A stretch of 64,000 nucleotides of DNA from Anaeramoeba flamelloides (Eukaryota > Metamonada > Anaeramoebidae): assembly GCA_027625915.1 (NCBI GenBank), contig JANTQA010000033.1, positions 7,998,001 to 8,062,000 of the forward strand. The letters run 5' to 3'. Positions 20,263 to 31,660 of this stretch are shown piece after piece; positions within the stretch are counted from its first letter, which is position 1; each line of letters begins with the position of its first letter. A program made the position numbers and the translations under genes. Under the pieces are notes generated by a model, which did no database searches, was not told where the DNA came from, and saw only the letters and a program-made list of their open reading frames with translations.

Positions 20263-21960
20263 GTAATTTAAGGGAGGAGTTTAAAATTCCTCTTGTTTGC
20301 CCGAATTCCTAAACTTGAATTTAGAAATCGTATAATAGATTCAAACATAGTCTTATTATCTACTAAAGCTAATAAAGATATTGAATCTTGTTTTTTAATA
20401 ATATTATAAATATTATTATTATTTAAAATAAGTGAAAAATTATTTTTTTCTAATTCAGAAATCCAGATTTTCCGATTATTTTCATAGGCTGGGCAGTTCC
20501 AGAGAAAATGATCCAAATCTTCAATGATATCTAAATCTTTATTTATTTTACACAATTGACAAAATTGTGATTTATTTTTGTTCATAAAATAAGAATATCT
20601 ATTAAGATAATTTGTATAATTTCTTAACTTTAGAATAGAAGTTGAACCCTTCCATTTTAAATATTTTTGCTGTTTGTTAATATTTCCCTATATCAAAATT
20701 ATTTTCAAATAATTTTCTACTTTCCAACTTGGACTATTTTTTAATTGATTAATTCTGTAAACTTCGAGTTCAGATTCTAATTCTTTTAAATTTCGAGCTT
20801 TCCAATTACAGTCAGTTTCACTTTTAAGACACAAACTTTCAACGAAATTTAAGGCACAAAAAAAATCTCAAATTAAAGCACGAAATTAAAATTCTAGTAA
20901 AAATAAATTGTAAAAAAAAAATTTCAAATTTTGTACCATAATTTGAGATTTTTTTTGTGCCTTAAAAGTGAAACTGACTGTAATGTTTTCTGTTTCTTTT
21001 TCTCTGAAGGGGAGAAGATTTATTAATTTATCAAATCCCAAAATTTTTAATTTTTGAATTAATTTGAATTTTCTTTTGTAAATTGTTGTTCTTGCCAAAT
21101 CAATTTTTGCTTCAGTTTTATAGATAAGTCTTGGGGAATGTGGGTTTATTAAAAGCGATTCTGTGATTTTCTTATTAATCCAAATATCAATTTTTTTGAA
21201 ATCGGATCCTGTCAAGTCAAATATCTCCAACCCATATAATATTTGACTATGTAAAACTGCTTTAAAGAATTGAATTTTTAACCCATTAGAAAAATTCCTT
21301 TCTTTAAAAATATGTAGGATTGTTTCAAAATTATTATTGACCTTTTCAAAGTTAAATTTTAGATGAGTTTTTTTGTCTAACCAAATACCAAGATATAAAA
21401 TTTCTTTTGGTATTAGGGTTTTTTTTGTTTTATCATCATTTGGATTCATTCCAAAATCTTTTATTATTTTATATATTTTTTGTAATTGATAATTTATTTC
21501 AATCATTGATCCTTTCATTATTAATATCAAATCATCAGCAAACATCTGTACGTGTATTGCTAGTGAATTGATTTTTTCTAAAAGAAAATGAGAAATAAAA
21601 CCAAATAATAGAGGAGATAATGGATCTCCTTGGTAAACACCTATTCCTTCCTTTGAGTAATAAGCAAGTAGAAACATTTTCAAAATTTCATTTTTGTTAA
21701 ATTTTTTAATTGGGTGATAAATCAATGAATGATGAATAGATTCAAATCATTTTTGAATATCAATTGTAACTATATATACATTTTCATTTTTCTTTGTTTT
21801 TTCTATAATTTTTTTATATTTATATAATAAATTCAAAACAGCAATCCCTGTATCTAATTTTTTTCTTAAATCCAAATTGTTTTTTTTGATACTATGTCCC
21901 AAGAATCTTGTATCCCAGCATATAATAATTTAAGAAAAAATCTTGGGAGTGTTTTGTTTA
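20263..21960 (-). mobile_element. LINE A, 5'-truncated and decayed, split by a MITE
   Basis: A non-LTR retrotransposon on the minus strand. The reverse transcriptase part (20981-21725) shows GVYQGDPLSPLLFGFISHF and the catalytic HVQMFADDLILIMKG. Downstream comes the thumb/connection and a C-terminal zinc-knuckle region (QFCQLCK…DHFLWNCPAYENNRK). The 172-bp CAGTCAG MITE at 20809-20980 interrupts the coding region. The 3' end is marked by GGAGGAGTTTAAAATTCCTC and an A-rich tail on the minus strand (T-run on +, ~20247-20262). Upstream of 21725 the frame is broken and only fragments of the fingers domain remain, up to ~21960. No endonuclease domain is visible. Confidence 0.88.
20809..20980. mobile_element. 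CAGTCAG palindromic MITE, copy 2, inside LINE A
   Basis: 172 bp, starting CAGTCAGTTTCACTTTTAAG and ending with the inverse, flanked by TA at 20807-20808 and 20981-20982. It lies within the LINE coding region, so it is younger than that LINE copy. Confidence 0.9.
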
Positions 21961-23122
21961 TGGAAAAAATTTTTTTCTTTTTGAAAATCTAATTCGACTC
22001 TATATATTATTTTATTCTCTAATTAACTTTTATTGTTGATCATAACTTCCCTTTAATAGTAAATTAATTTTTAAATTTTAATTTAATAACAAAAGAAAAT
22101 TATGGGATATTTTAAAGTTCATACTATTATCGGAATAAAACATGTTGAAAAGTTTAATCCATATTTCAAAATAAAAAGTGCTTTTGTTTATTGAGAAAAT
22201 TTTTACATTAAATATTGAAAGAAATTGAAAATAACGCCCAAATAAATATAATATTGATTTTTTAAAGTTAAATTAGTTTAAAAAAAGAAAAATTCAAATA
22301 AATTATCAAATTTCAAAATTTTACTCAAAAAAACAGTTCATGTTCGATTGAATTTTTGATCATCAAAAAAAACAAACAAACAGAGAAAATTATCAAAAAT
22401 TATCAATAAATTCCATAACAGTCAGTTTCACTTTTTAGGTACAAACTTCGTAAAAGTTTAAGGCACAAAAAAAAATCACAAACTAAGGTACAAAATTCGA
22501 ATTCTAGTAAAATAATTTTTCATAAAAAAATATTCTAAATTTTGTGCCTTAATTTGAGATTTTTTTTGCTTTAAATTAAGTTGAAAGTTCTTTGTCTAAA
22601 AGTGAAACTGACTGTTCGATTTTAACATTTACTCATAAAAACAAGGATTCAACTTTCAAAATTGAGTTTAAACTTTGGTATATCATTGTGGGAATCTATT
22701 TAGGAGTTCCATTAAATAAGAAGAAAATAAAGTAGGGATTTTATAATGAAAAACATGGTTTTGTTTGCTTGATCACTGTGGATTTGTTAAGGGGTAGTTG
22801 TGGGATAATTAAATTTCCTAAAATGTCTTTTTCAATACTTTTTTCTTTTTATATTAATGTTGATAAGGATTATTTCCTTTTAAGCCTACCATATTGTATC
22901 TTTAATTCATTTACCTTCAACACTTAACTTTTATTATTTTTTTTTAATTTTGAGAACAGATCTTTTTTGTTTGTACACATAAGTGTGCTTTAAAGAATGA
23001 TCTTTAAAGAAGAGAATTAAATCAGACTAATACCACCTGAAAAATGAAATTATATTGTTTTGAATTGTTCAAAAACACATTTTTTACTGTTTATCACCTA
23101 ATTAAAATTGCAGAGTATTGAA
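21961..23122. other. Region between LINE A and URI, contains MITE copy 3
   Basis: AT-rich and non-coding apart from the MITE at 22419-22614. It ends with a pyrimidine-rich stretch and AATTGCAG (23106-23113), nine bases before the URI ATG. Confidence 0.55.
22419..22614. mobile_element. CAGTCAG palindromic MITE, copy 3
   Basis: 196 bp with CAGTCAGTTTCACTTTTTAG at the left and the inverse GTGAAACTGACTG at the right, plus the same AAGGCACAAA internal blocks. The flanking TA is no longer perfect. Confidence 0.85.
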
Positions 23123-24463
23123 ATGCAAGATCAACCCAAAGAAGCAACACAAAAAATAAACCCACAGCAAGCGAAAATTTATCAATCTTATATTGAAAAA
23201 AGAATCAACCATGTTATGGGTGAGCTCGACAAATTACATTCTCAACTTAATACACATAAATGGCTTTATGAAAAGATCAACACTCTTCCAAACACAACCC
23301 ACGAATCAGCATACGTTCCCTTTGGTGACATGGCCTATTTCCAAGGTGAAATTGTACACACAAATGAATTTATGGTGTTATTAGGTGACAACTATTTTGC
23401 AAAGCTTTCTGCTCACGAGTCTCTTCCGATACTTCAGCGCCAAACCAAACGAATACAGGAAGGGATTGATAAGTATGAAGAAGAACTTGGAAACCTTGAT
23501 GAAAGGATCCAAGTCTTCCAAAAAATGATTGACGAGCAAGAAGAGCAACAGGAGTTTGTTGACATTATTGAATACGAGCCCAACACTGACGAAGAAGAGG
23601 ATGAAAAGAAAAAAGAAAAAGAAAAAGAAAAAGTAAATATGAATCTCCAAAAAGATGTTGTTAAAATAAATCTTGGGATGAATGACAAAAAAGAAAATTC
23701 ACAAAAAGATCCAAAAACAAAAAAGGACAAAAAAATCCAAACAAACAAGAACAAAGTCCCTCTAAAAAGCAAAAGCCGATTTCAGTCATCCAGAAATGAA
23801 AAAACTAATTCCCTCGAAAGACCAAACAAAAAAGATAAGGTTGTAACACAACAAAAGACAACAGAATTGGAATCACCCAAAAAAAAGAAAGGTAAAATAC
23901 AAGTAATTTCACGTGAAAGTCTTTTTAAAATGGAAGAAGAAGACGAAGAACTTACAAAAATGATGAAACTTTTAGAAACAAAGCAGCAAGATTTAACAGA
24001 TCAAAAAGATTTGTTTAATCAAGGAACAAAGGTCAAGCCCAAAACAAAGACATCAAACAAGGGTCGTAATACAAACCCAAAAACAACAACAACAAACAGG
24101 AGCAGAAATACAAATCCAAAAACGAATAATTTAACTAATACCGGAACCAACAAGAAAACAATCAAAAGAATACCAAAGAAAAAAACAAATAATCCCAAAA
24201 AGCAAACAAATAAGCCAAATATTATGTCACCAAAAGATATATATGAACAAATACGAAATAACCAGCCTGTACGTGATGTTGTGATGGAAAAACATGTTCA
24301 AAATTTTGAAAAACCAATCATAAATAACAATGTAACCGAAAAAAATACCATCAAACAAAACAATACCACTTTAAATAAAAACAATGACAGGAATCAAAAA
24401 CAGCCGAAAAAAAGAGTTTCAAGATTTAAACAAAGAATGATGCAAAAAAGAGGACAAAATTAA
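23123..24463 (+). CDS. URI-type unconventional prefoldin (RPB5 interactor)
   Basis: A 446-residue homologue of URI, the prefoldin-like subunit of the R2TP/PAQosome complex that helps assemble RNA polymerases and binds RPB5. Residues ~15-140 form the alpha-prefoldin coiled-coil hairpin, with the highly characteristic strand region YVPFGDMAYFQGEIVHTNEF then VLLGDNYFAKLSA. VDIIEYEP and an acidic EEEDE patch follow. A long Lys/Asn/Thr-rich linker leads to an acidic segment (SLFKMEEEDEELTKMM), a candidate RPB5/partner-binding box. The C-terminus KKRVSRFKQRMMQKRG matches the short conserved basic VSxFK motif that ends URI proteins. I chose ATG 23123. The upstream TTG at 23108 lies in an apparent splice acceptor (TTGCAG). 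Family assignment is confident. Confidence 0.88.
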   Translation: MQDQPKEATQKINPQQAKIYQSYIEKRINHVMGELDKLHSQLNTHKWLYEKINTLPNTTHESAYVPFGDMAYFQGEIVHTNEFMVLLGDNYFAKLSAHESLPILQRQTKRIQEGIDKYEEELGNLDERIQVFQKMIDEQEEQQEFVDIIEYEPNTDEEEDEKKKEKEKEKVNMNLQKDVVKINLGMNDKKENSQKDPKTKKDKKIQTNKNKVPLKSKSRFQSSRNEKTNSLERPNKKDKVVTQQKTTELESPKKKKGKIQVISRESLFKMEEEDEELTKMMKLLETKQQDLTDQKDLFNQGTKVKPKTKTSNKGRNTNPKTTTTNRSRNTNPKTNNLTNTGTNKKTIKRIPKKKTNNPKKQTNKPNIMSPKDIYEQIRNNQPVRDVVMEKHVQNFEKPIINNNVTEKNTIKQNNTTLNKNNDRNQKQPKKRVSRFKQRMMQKRGQN

Positions 24464-27400
24464 GGGAATAGTATTTTCTAAAAATAAAATGAAATCTTGT
24501 CAAGATCCTTGAAAAATCTTTTTTTGTAATTTGTGTTTAGACTTTTGAAATGGACGAGTTAACCTCATTTAAACAATTTATTAAATTTGAGTCGCTTTTT
24601 TGAAATTCAAAATTTACATGTTTCCAATATAAAACGAAAAAAAGTAACCTATTATTTTGTTTCACAGTTAAGTTAATTCTTGAAAATGGGAAAATATATT
24701 TTTCGTTTTATGTTGGAAAGTATTCATTTCGAAAGCAAATTTTTTATCTGCTTTCTTTTTCTTTGATTAATATTTCAATTCAAATCTTAGCCAATAAAAC
24801 TAATTGAAGTGTAGGTGATTAAATAAATGAATATTTGGTAGAAGCCTAACTACAGTTTATCAATTAAATTGAGATTTATTAAGCAAAAAAATTTTTTCTT
24901 TAAGGTTTTGAAAAAAGTTGTTTTCTGGTTTTCAAAAAATGAAAAAAAAATTCCAAAAAAAATTTTCAATTTAGGAAAATTTGTTTTTAACAAATTGTTT
25001 GGTCTTATTTACAAGAATCCTTATAACAATTCAAAACATTTTTGACAGAAAAAAAATGATTTTGAATTTTGAGGATAAAATTAACCAAATCCTAAATATC
25101 TTTTATAAAATTTTATTTTGAAAAATCGAATTACATCTTAAAACAAAAACAAAATTTCTATTAAAAATTTTTACATGAATTTAAAACTTTGATTATTATA
25201 AATATCCTCTTTAAAAAAATACAATTATTTTTTAATCCGTTGAATATATCATTTTTTTTATGGTTAACCAAAAGTTTTATCTCAAAAAAGAAAAAAAAAA
25301 TTTAAACTCAATTCCAAAAAATGGGACACAAAAAAAAATTACATTAATAAAAATATACTCCAAAATACATGATACTTGTCAATTAAAATAATAAAAGACC
25401 CGAAAATATTTAATTAATACTATTTATATATATTATAGTAAATTTAAAATTCAATTCGAAAAATAAAAAAGAAAAAATAAAAAAAAGTGTGCCCCTATTT
25501 TTGGAACACGGTTACCAAATAATTCAATTTTATTGAAAGAAAAATTAATCAAAACTATTAATAGATTCAGCTTGTCTTTTGATAACTAAATCTATCTTTT
25601 TAAATATAGAGTTAACTAATTTTCTTAGGTTTCCCAACTCAAAGTATTCCATACATTAGTGAAAATTTGAAAATTCTTCTTTTTTTTTTCGATACAATTT
25701 TACAGTTTAGTATCTTTAATTGACAATTGGATTTAAATCTATGGAATTGGGGGGTCAAGGGTCCAGAACATTACATCCCCGATTTAAGTAAGTTTGAGTT
25801 TTTTTTTTGAGGTATGTGGACAAGCTCCATCCTTTTGGAAAATCCATTTCAACTCACAAAATTCTGAATTAGCGAGTTGAATTACATTTGATTTTTTTGA
25901 TAATATCATTAATAATACATTCAGTATTCACACTTCCATTAAAGATAATAAGGTCTATTTATAGTTCATGTGCTCTAGCACCCCATATCATGATTTTTTT
26001 TCAAAAAATTTTTTTCTCGATAAAAAAAGAATCTTTTTTCTTTTTGAGGGAGAAAAAAATTTTTTTCTTGTGATCAGTATGAAAACTTTTAAATTTCATT
26101 TTAAAGTGATTTTGAGATTTTCGAAAAGTAATTTAAAAAATAAGAAAAGTTTTTTTTTAAAATGAAAAAAAAGAATACAAAAAAAATCAAAAAAATTATT
26201 GAAAATCAAAAATCAAATAATAATGAAAAAAAAATGATAAATAATTAACTTTAAAATTATTTTCATTGATTGTTAATATCTAATGTTTCTATTTAAGAGT
26301 CAAATATCACTTTTTTTGGAATTAAATTGATTTTAAAGGTGTGCCCCAATTTTTGGAATTGGGTTTATATTAATATTATTAGTAATAAAGACTTTTTGTT
26401 GTAACATAATGATCAAAATGGTAATAAGATGGGTAAAAAAATTTTATAATGTGAGAAACAAAATGAATTTATAGTTTTCTTTTTCAGAAAAAAAGGAAAA
26501 AAAAAAAAAAGATCTCACTGAAACTAATTATCTCTTATGGCTTTCTTAGTGGATCAGAATTTTTTGACACTTTGCATATACAAAATTTTGAAGTAGAGAA
26601 TACCACCAATAACATATTTTAAAATTTTAAGATGTTGTTGTAGAAGACTGATCCCTTAATATTTTTTTTTTTTTTTTTTTTATTAAGTCTTAATATATTT
26701 AAAACCATAACTGTCAATGATTTTTGGAATAAAAAAAAAAAGTATGCATTACAGTGATTTTTAGTATTTTTTTTCATTGTAATATGTAATTAGATACATG
26801 CATATAAAAGGAATTTCCAAAAAAAGTGGGGTGTTTTTTTTTATATTTTAAATACTATTTTCTTTTCTAGTGGTCCTATTTGTAAATTTGAATATAAAAT
26901 TAAGAGAAATAGTTATATTGATTGAATAAATGACTATTGAATTTCTTTCAAAATATGTTCATTGCAAAAAATTTCCTAAAAATGAAAAATATTTACACAA
27001 TTTTTTTAAATAAAACGAGTTTGACTATTTTAATAATAATCCGATGATATAAGAAGAGTCTAAATCATTTTTTAAATACTAAATATTGTTACTAGTTTTT
27101 ACTTTATATAGAAAATTGGATGAGATTAAACCTGTTAGAAAATAATCTTTTGGGATCAAATAGAAAAAAATAATCTACAATTTTCACACCTTCAAAAATA
27201 TAATATGAGATTGTGATCAGAAACTTTACTATCTTTTCTTAAAGGTAAAACAAACTGACAAATTATATTATTATGATAAAAAAAATAAGGGCTAATAACA
27301 ATATTGGATATAAAAAGAATAATAATAGTATTAATTTTATTAAAGATATTGTAAAATTAATTAGTATTATTTTTAGGAAATAGCTTATATTATAACTGAT

Positions 27401-29245
27401 CATCTCATTTTGTACAATTGTGTTGCCTTTTTTTTATTTTAAATATCCCCAAAGTTTTCAGTTCTAAACTTAAAATAACCATTCTGGAAATAAAATGACA
27501 AGCGGAAAAAAATTTTGAAACCCTTTGTAATTGTAAAACAGTAGGTAAGGTTCTCATTTTCAAAAATTTTATAATATCTTTTTTCTTTGAAATATTTAAT
27601 AAAAGTCCAAAAAAAATAGATTGATTATTGGAATAAATATAGAATTCAAAACATTACATGAAACCAAAATTGAAGAATTTTCAAGTTTTGGAATTTTTAT
27701 TTTTAATAGCTAAAAAAGGAAAAGTAAATTTTTTAGGATTTTTTGATGATCTACTTTTTCCATTCATGTGAAATTGGATTTAAGATTTCATAGAAATACG
27801 TATTAATCAAGTTTATGTTATTTCAATTTCATCTATCTCTTGATCAGTGAAAAATAAGTAAAAAAATGATTGAAAAATTATTCTTTTTACTATCGTCTTA
27901 TAATTAAAACCGATTTGATATTTTTATCAAAAGGAAAAAATTTAAATTAATAACCTAATTCTTTTTTTCTGGATTTTTTTTTACGAACTATTATATTATT
28001 TTCTCAAATAAACTCTATTTCAAAATCAATGGGACATTAAAAATCAAATTTTAAAGAAAAATATTTTTAATAATTCAAGTTATCTATTATAATATAAAAT
28101 TTTCTATTTTAATATTAAGTTCTATACTCTTGAGATATTTATTTTTTGTATACAAATAAAAGAAAAAAAATAAAAAAACAGTAAAAAACAATTAGGTAAT
28201 TTATTTTGAAAGAAGCATTACATAAAAAATAGAAAATTTTTAAAAAAATAATAAAACCCATTTTATCGATTCTCCTTCCATTTGAAGAATTAAATCTAAT
28301 ATCTTTTTCATTTTTGAAACCAATTTTTTCATTAATTCATCTGTTAATTATTTCCAATTTTTCATTTTCATTTTCAATTTTAACAAAATACTGTTGAAAA
28401 AATTTAAAAAAGAAAAAATGATTTATTTACAAACTTTTCGTTGTGAGTGGAAAAACTTCAAAACAATAAAAATAGCAATTCAAAATACAAATGTAACATG
28501 GGACGTTTATTATGAAATATAGTTTAAATTCAAATAATGGCAGATATTTTTACAAAGTCTTTCACAATAACAGTACCTGATATCAGTCTTTATTAACATC
28601 ATGATTTGGAATTTTTTTTTTTTTATATTCTTCCTCTTCTTGTATCTAGTCATTGTTCAAAATCCGACTATGTAAAAATGATTTTTTTTTACCATCACTG
28701 ATAATACAGCTGTTTTCCAAAAGTGTGTACCAAAAGTTTTATTAGATGTTGACTGAACTGATTAAAACATATGAATTAGACAGTTTTAAGCCCTACTTAT
28801 AAAACTTCGAGTCCACACTTTTTTAAAACAGCTATAATATAACATTTCTATTTCTCTTCTTTTTGATTATTTAACTTGTCGTAGCAGTATTCCACTTTAA
28901 AAATACATCCCAATTTTCGGTTTAAATTAATTTTTTGAAATGATTTCTGTTTTATTTATCATATTATTTGTCTGGAATTTTACTTTTCAAACTTCAAATA
29001 ATGAAAAGAAAAAATTTTTTATTTTGGAGAAATAATTTTTTTTTTCAAAAGAAGACTTGTCACCAAAAATATTCTTTAAGAATTTATTTTTCAAATTGTT
29101 ACAAATTCAGAACAATTATTTTCTTAAGTAGAGAGTTAAACTCAAACTTTAAAATTTGTTAAATAAGATTGGCTAATGCTTACTTTGATACAATAATACT
29201 GTATTGTTCAAACTTCAAAATTTGATAATCTTTTGTTATCTAACA
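24464..29245. other. Long AT-rich intergenic region
   Basis: 4.8 kb with no supported gene. Near 25487 and 26340 there are GTGCCCC(T/A)ATTTTTGGAA motifs in the same orientation, which look like element ends of a dispersed family. At about 28010-28135 is an inverted copy of the repeat seen at 585-720. A MITE at 28705-28834 is listed separately. A short ATG frame at 25741 (MELGGQGSRTLHPRF) ends at a GTAAGT, but no partner exon was found. Confidence 0.5.
28705..28834. mobile_element. Small TA-flanked MITE
   Basis: About 130 bp bounded by inverted ends ACAGCTGTTTTCCAAAAGTG and (rc) ATAGCTGTTTTAAAAAAGTG, with TA flanks. A diverged relative appears at about 46590-46735 (AAAAGTGATGA…TCATCACTTTT; shared AAAACTTxGAGTC). 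Confidence 0.65.
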
Positions 29246-29352
29246 GTGAGTAATTAACAGTGGTTTGATCCTAACACAAAAAACATCAAATAATTCACTT
29301 TTGATTTACCCAAAATGTTAACAACTAGAAACTTATTTTTTGTTATTTTTAG
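29246..29352 (+). other. Probable 5' UTR intron of PH-domain gene
   Basis: A strong donor GTGAGT at 29246, a branch-like CTAAC at about 29272, a pyrimidine tract, and the acceptor TTATTTTTAG at 29352 define a ~107-nt intron. It ends four bases before the PH-protein ATG. Inferred from consensus signals only. Confidence 0.5.
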
Positions 29353-29356
29353 CTTT

Positions 29357-29894
29357 ATGCAAGGGTTATCAAAATTTTCTGGATGTCTTACAAAAAGAGG
29401 CAGAAGAGTTCGTAATTGGAAATACCGTTTCTTTCATTTAACTAACAAAACGTGCTCTTATTATGCCAACAAAGAACATTTTACAAAAGGCGTCAAACCT
29501 AAAGGAAAGATTAATCTCAACAGCCAAGTGTCTATAGGTAATTTCAAATTCTTTTTAAGAACGCTTTAACTGATCAACTTTTCGTCAGCGTATTTTTTGA
29601 CTTGAAATTAAATAATGTTTGTCTTTTTACAATAAAAATATTTTATTTTTGAAAAATAAAGGAATTGCTTTATTTGAAGAAAACAAAGACAAATCTCATT
29701 CATTTTATATTAAAACACCTGAAAGGGTATATCTAATTTTTGCCTCCAACGAAGAACAACAAGAGCAATGGCTAAATAATTTAATCCTACACATACATCA
29801 CCCAATACAAGAAAAGGTTGAATTCTTAGACCAACTACCTTGCGCACGCGTGAGTAAAGAAAAACAGTGGACACTAGAATCCGAAGAGGTTTGA
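29357..29894 (+). CDS. Small PH-domain protein (one coding intron)
   Basis: Exons 29357-29537 and 29662-29894 join in frame (414 nt, 137 residues). The 124-nt intron has donor GTAATT and acceptor AATAAAG. The product is almost entirely a pleckstrin homology domain: SGCLTKRGRRVRNWKYRFFHL (first strands with the basic lipid-facing loop), a middle GKINLNSQVSIGIALFE, YIKTPERVYLIFASNEEQQ, and the diagnostic Trp in the C-terminal helix (QWLNNLILHI). Likely a peripheral membrane adaptor that recognises phosphoinositides. An alternative ATG at 29315 would add 14 hydrophobic residues, but it lies in a probable 5' UTR intron. The stop follows a possible donor, so a further exon cannot be excluded. Confidence 0.82.
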
Positions 29895-30377
29895 TTTTAT
29901 TTTTTTAATTTCACTTTTTCTTTATCATTTTCATTTTGTTTTTTTCTTTTACTTGTTCTGTTTCTTTAATTCTTTCTTTTCTCATTTTGAGGTGTCTCAA
30001 GAAAACCAAACTCAAAAAAAAGAATTCGTTTTCAAAAGTCACAGTAAATTTCGTTGAATTTGTTTTGTTAGTGAATCGCAAACGAATTTTGCCAGAATCT
30101 TTTGTGTTCTATTCTTGAAATTTCAAGAAAAGATTTTTTATGATTTGACAAAAAGGTAATGATTTGGGTTTTTGTTTGAATAAGGTCTTGTTTCATTTTT
30201 CCTCTTTTGTTTGAATGGAAAATTTTTTTCATTTTTCTCAACAACAACCATAAAAGCGTTTTAAAAAAATTGTTTACCAAAACTTAAAACCAAACAGACT
30301 AATTAACACTTTTTAAAGATTTTGTGAACAACTTTTTTTAAAAGTTTTTTTCGACTCCTTTTCAAATTCTTCAGTGC
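29895..30377. other. Convergent intergenic region
   Basis: Between the PH gene and the minus-strand gene end. Pyrimidine- and purine-rich low complexity; nothing else is recognised. Confidence 0.5.
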
Positions 30378-30660
30378 TTATTTCTTCTTTCTAACATTTT
30401 CCACCAAAGGGTCTAGCCACTCACCGTGGATTTTCTCCATAACCCAAGAGCGATCTTCCAACCAAAAAGGATCAGTGAAATTACACTTCTTTTGATTGTA
30501 GAAATTCTAATAACAAAAAAAAAAGTTTAAAAGAATTCTCAATTCCAAAAAATTAAAAGTTAAGGGATTAGCATCACCTTAGATTTCTCTATAATCAAAG
30601 TATGTTGTAATTGGGTGTAAATGGTATTCGTTCGACATGACTCAAATAGTTTCTGTGACT
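30378..30660 (-). CDS. 3' exons of an unrecognised gene
   Basis: Two short exons are too small to stand out as long open frames. The last exon, 30506 down to 30378, encodes NFYNQKKCNFTDPFWLEDRS and then WVMEKIHGEWLDPLVENVRK with two further Lys before the stop. A 71-nt intron (30507-30577, donor GTGATG, acceptor TTATTAG, phase 0) separates it from an upstream exon, 30660 down to 30578. That exon encodes ESQKLFESCRTNTIYTQLQH then TLIIEKSK and is preceded by an acceptor-like TTTTTTAG. Base composition is clearly more coding-like (many GAG, GGT, TGG codons) than the surroundings. The family is not recognised. The 5' part was not found; a decayed LINE copy lies just upstream from ~31015, so the gene may have a long intron there or be truncated. 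Confidence 0.6.
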
Positions 30661-31014
30661 CTAAAAAATCTATTATAAATCTTATTGCACAATAAATTTT
30701 TACATTTTTTACTCATGATCATAATTAAAAATTGTTCATTTTGAAAAATTTTTTTTTTTCTAATCCAAATCTAAAAATAGAAACTCAAAATAATAGTATT
30801 CTGGTATTTAATAATTCATATTTAGAACTTCCAAAAGTAACTATTTTTTTAATTTTTTAATTTCAAAGATTAACTCAATAATCATCAACATAAAAACCCA
30901 AAGGACAGATTAGTTTTGTTTCCTTTTTGATAAAGCTAATTGTAACATCAATATATTTCCAATATTTCAGGAATAATTTGTCAAAAAAATCTTAAAGATT
31001 AATTATTTAATTTT
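30661..31014. other. Upstream flank of the 30.4-kb gene end
   Basis: AT-rich. The open frame continues on the minus strand to about 30712 (KIYCAIRFIIDFL), which might be coding if the acceptor at 30661 is not used. Nothing else is seen. Confidence 0.4.
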
Positions 31015-31660
31015 TTTCAATCATTTTCTTTGGGACTGCCCATTCTATGGAAAAAATGGAAAAATTTGGATTAAAGAATTAATTCAAATAAACAATAATA
31101 ATAAGAATAATATTCTTGATATTATTCGAAACAAAGACTCATTATTTATCTTGTCATTAGTTAATGATAAAGAAATTTATGACTCTTTATTAAAATTTCT
31201 AAACAAAAATTTAGAAATCAGGGAAGTGCCGTAGAGTGCCGAGGTTTTTTTTTGGGTTTTCTATTTTATTTGTTAAGTGTTCTAGTTTTTTTTAAATTTT
31301 TGAAATAAATAGAAAATTTTAATAAATTTTCGGTTTATTTCAAAAAGTAAAAAAATTCCTAACCAAAATCTATTAATTTTCAAAATAAATAGAAAACTCA
31401 AAAAAACCTTAAAGGCACTTTTTTTTAATTTAAGAAATTAAAAGAAAATTTCAAAAATTTTCTTTTTATTTCTCAAATTAAAAAAAAGCAAACGACGATT
31501 TTCCAGAATTCAAAAGAATCGAGGAAAATCGATGATTTTACTCCATCCTTTTAAATTATGGAAACACTAACGGCGTTTTTTTTTTTAATTTAAGAAATAA
31601 AAAAAAAACTAACCGCTGTAAGAGGAAACTAATTTCCTTCCTTACAAATAAAAAAAAAAT
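31015..31660 (+). mobile_element. LINE E 3'-end fragment, split by a hairpin insert
   Basis: The plus strand carries the zinc-knuckle and C-terminal region of the LINE (FFWDCPFYGKNGKIWIKELI is readable around 31025-31085) down to TTTAGAAATCAGGG at 31223. A 392-bp hairpin insert follows (31224-31615). The LINE end then resumes with CTGTAAGAGGAAACTAATTT and an A-rich tail. Strongly 5'-truncated. Confidence 0.8.
31224..31615. mobile_element. Hairpin insert in LINE E
   Basis: A 392-bp insert starts AAGTGCCG and ends CTAACCG, i.e. the family ends in reverse orientation. It contains at least three imperfect hairpins: TTTCTATTTATTTT with its inverse, TTTAATTTAAGAAATTAAAAG with its inverse, and a CCAGAATTCAAAAGAATCGA type. 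The junctions correspond exactly to an uninterrupted GGG|CTGTAAGAGG in LINE C. Confidence 0.75.

Noticed and set aside
20886-20980. C-terminal extension of the LINE A reading frame
   Set aside because: Those residues come from reading into the inserted CAGTCAG MITE.
25741-25792. MELGGQGSRTLHPRF followed by GTAAGT, possible first exon
   Set aside because: No partner exon with acceptor and coding signal was found downstream; it may be chance.
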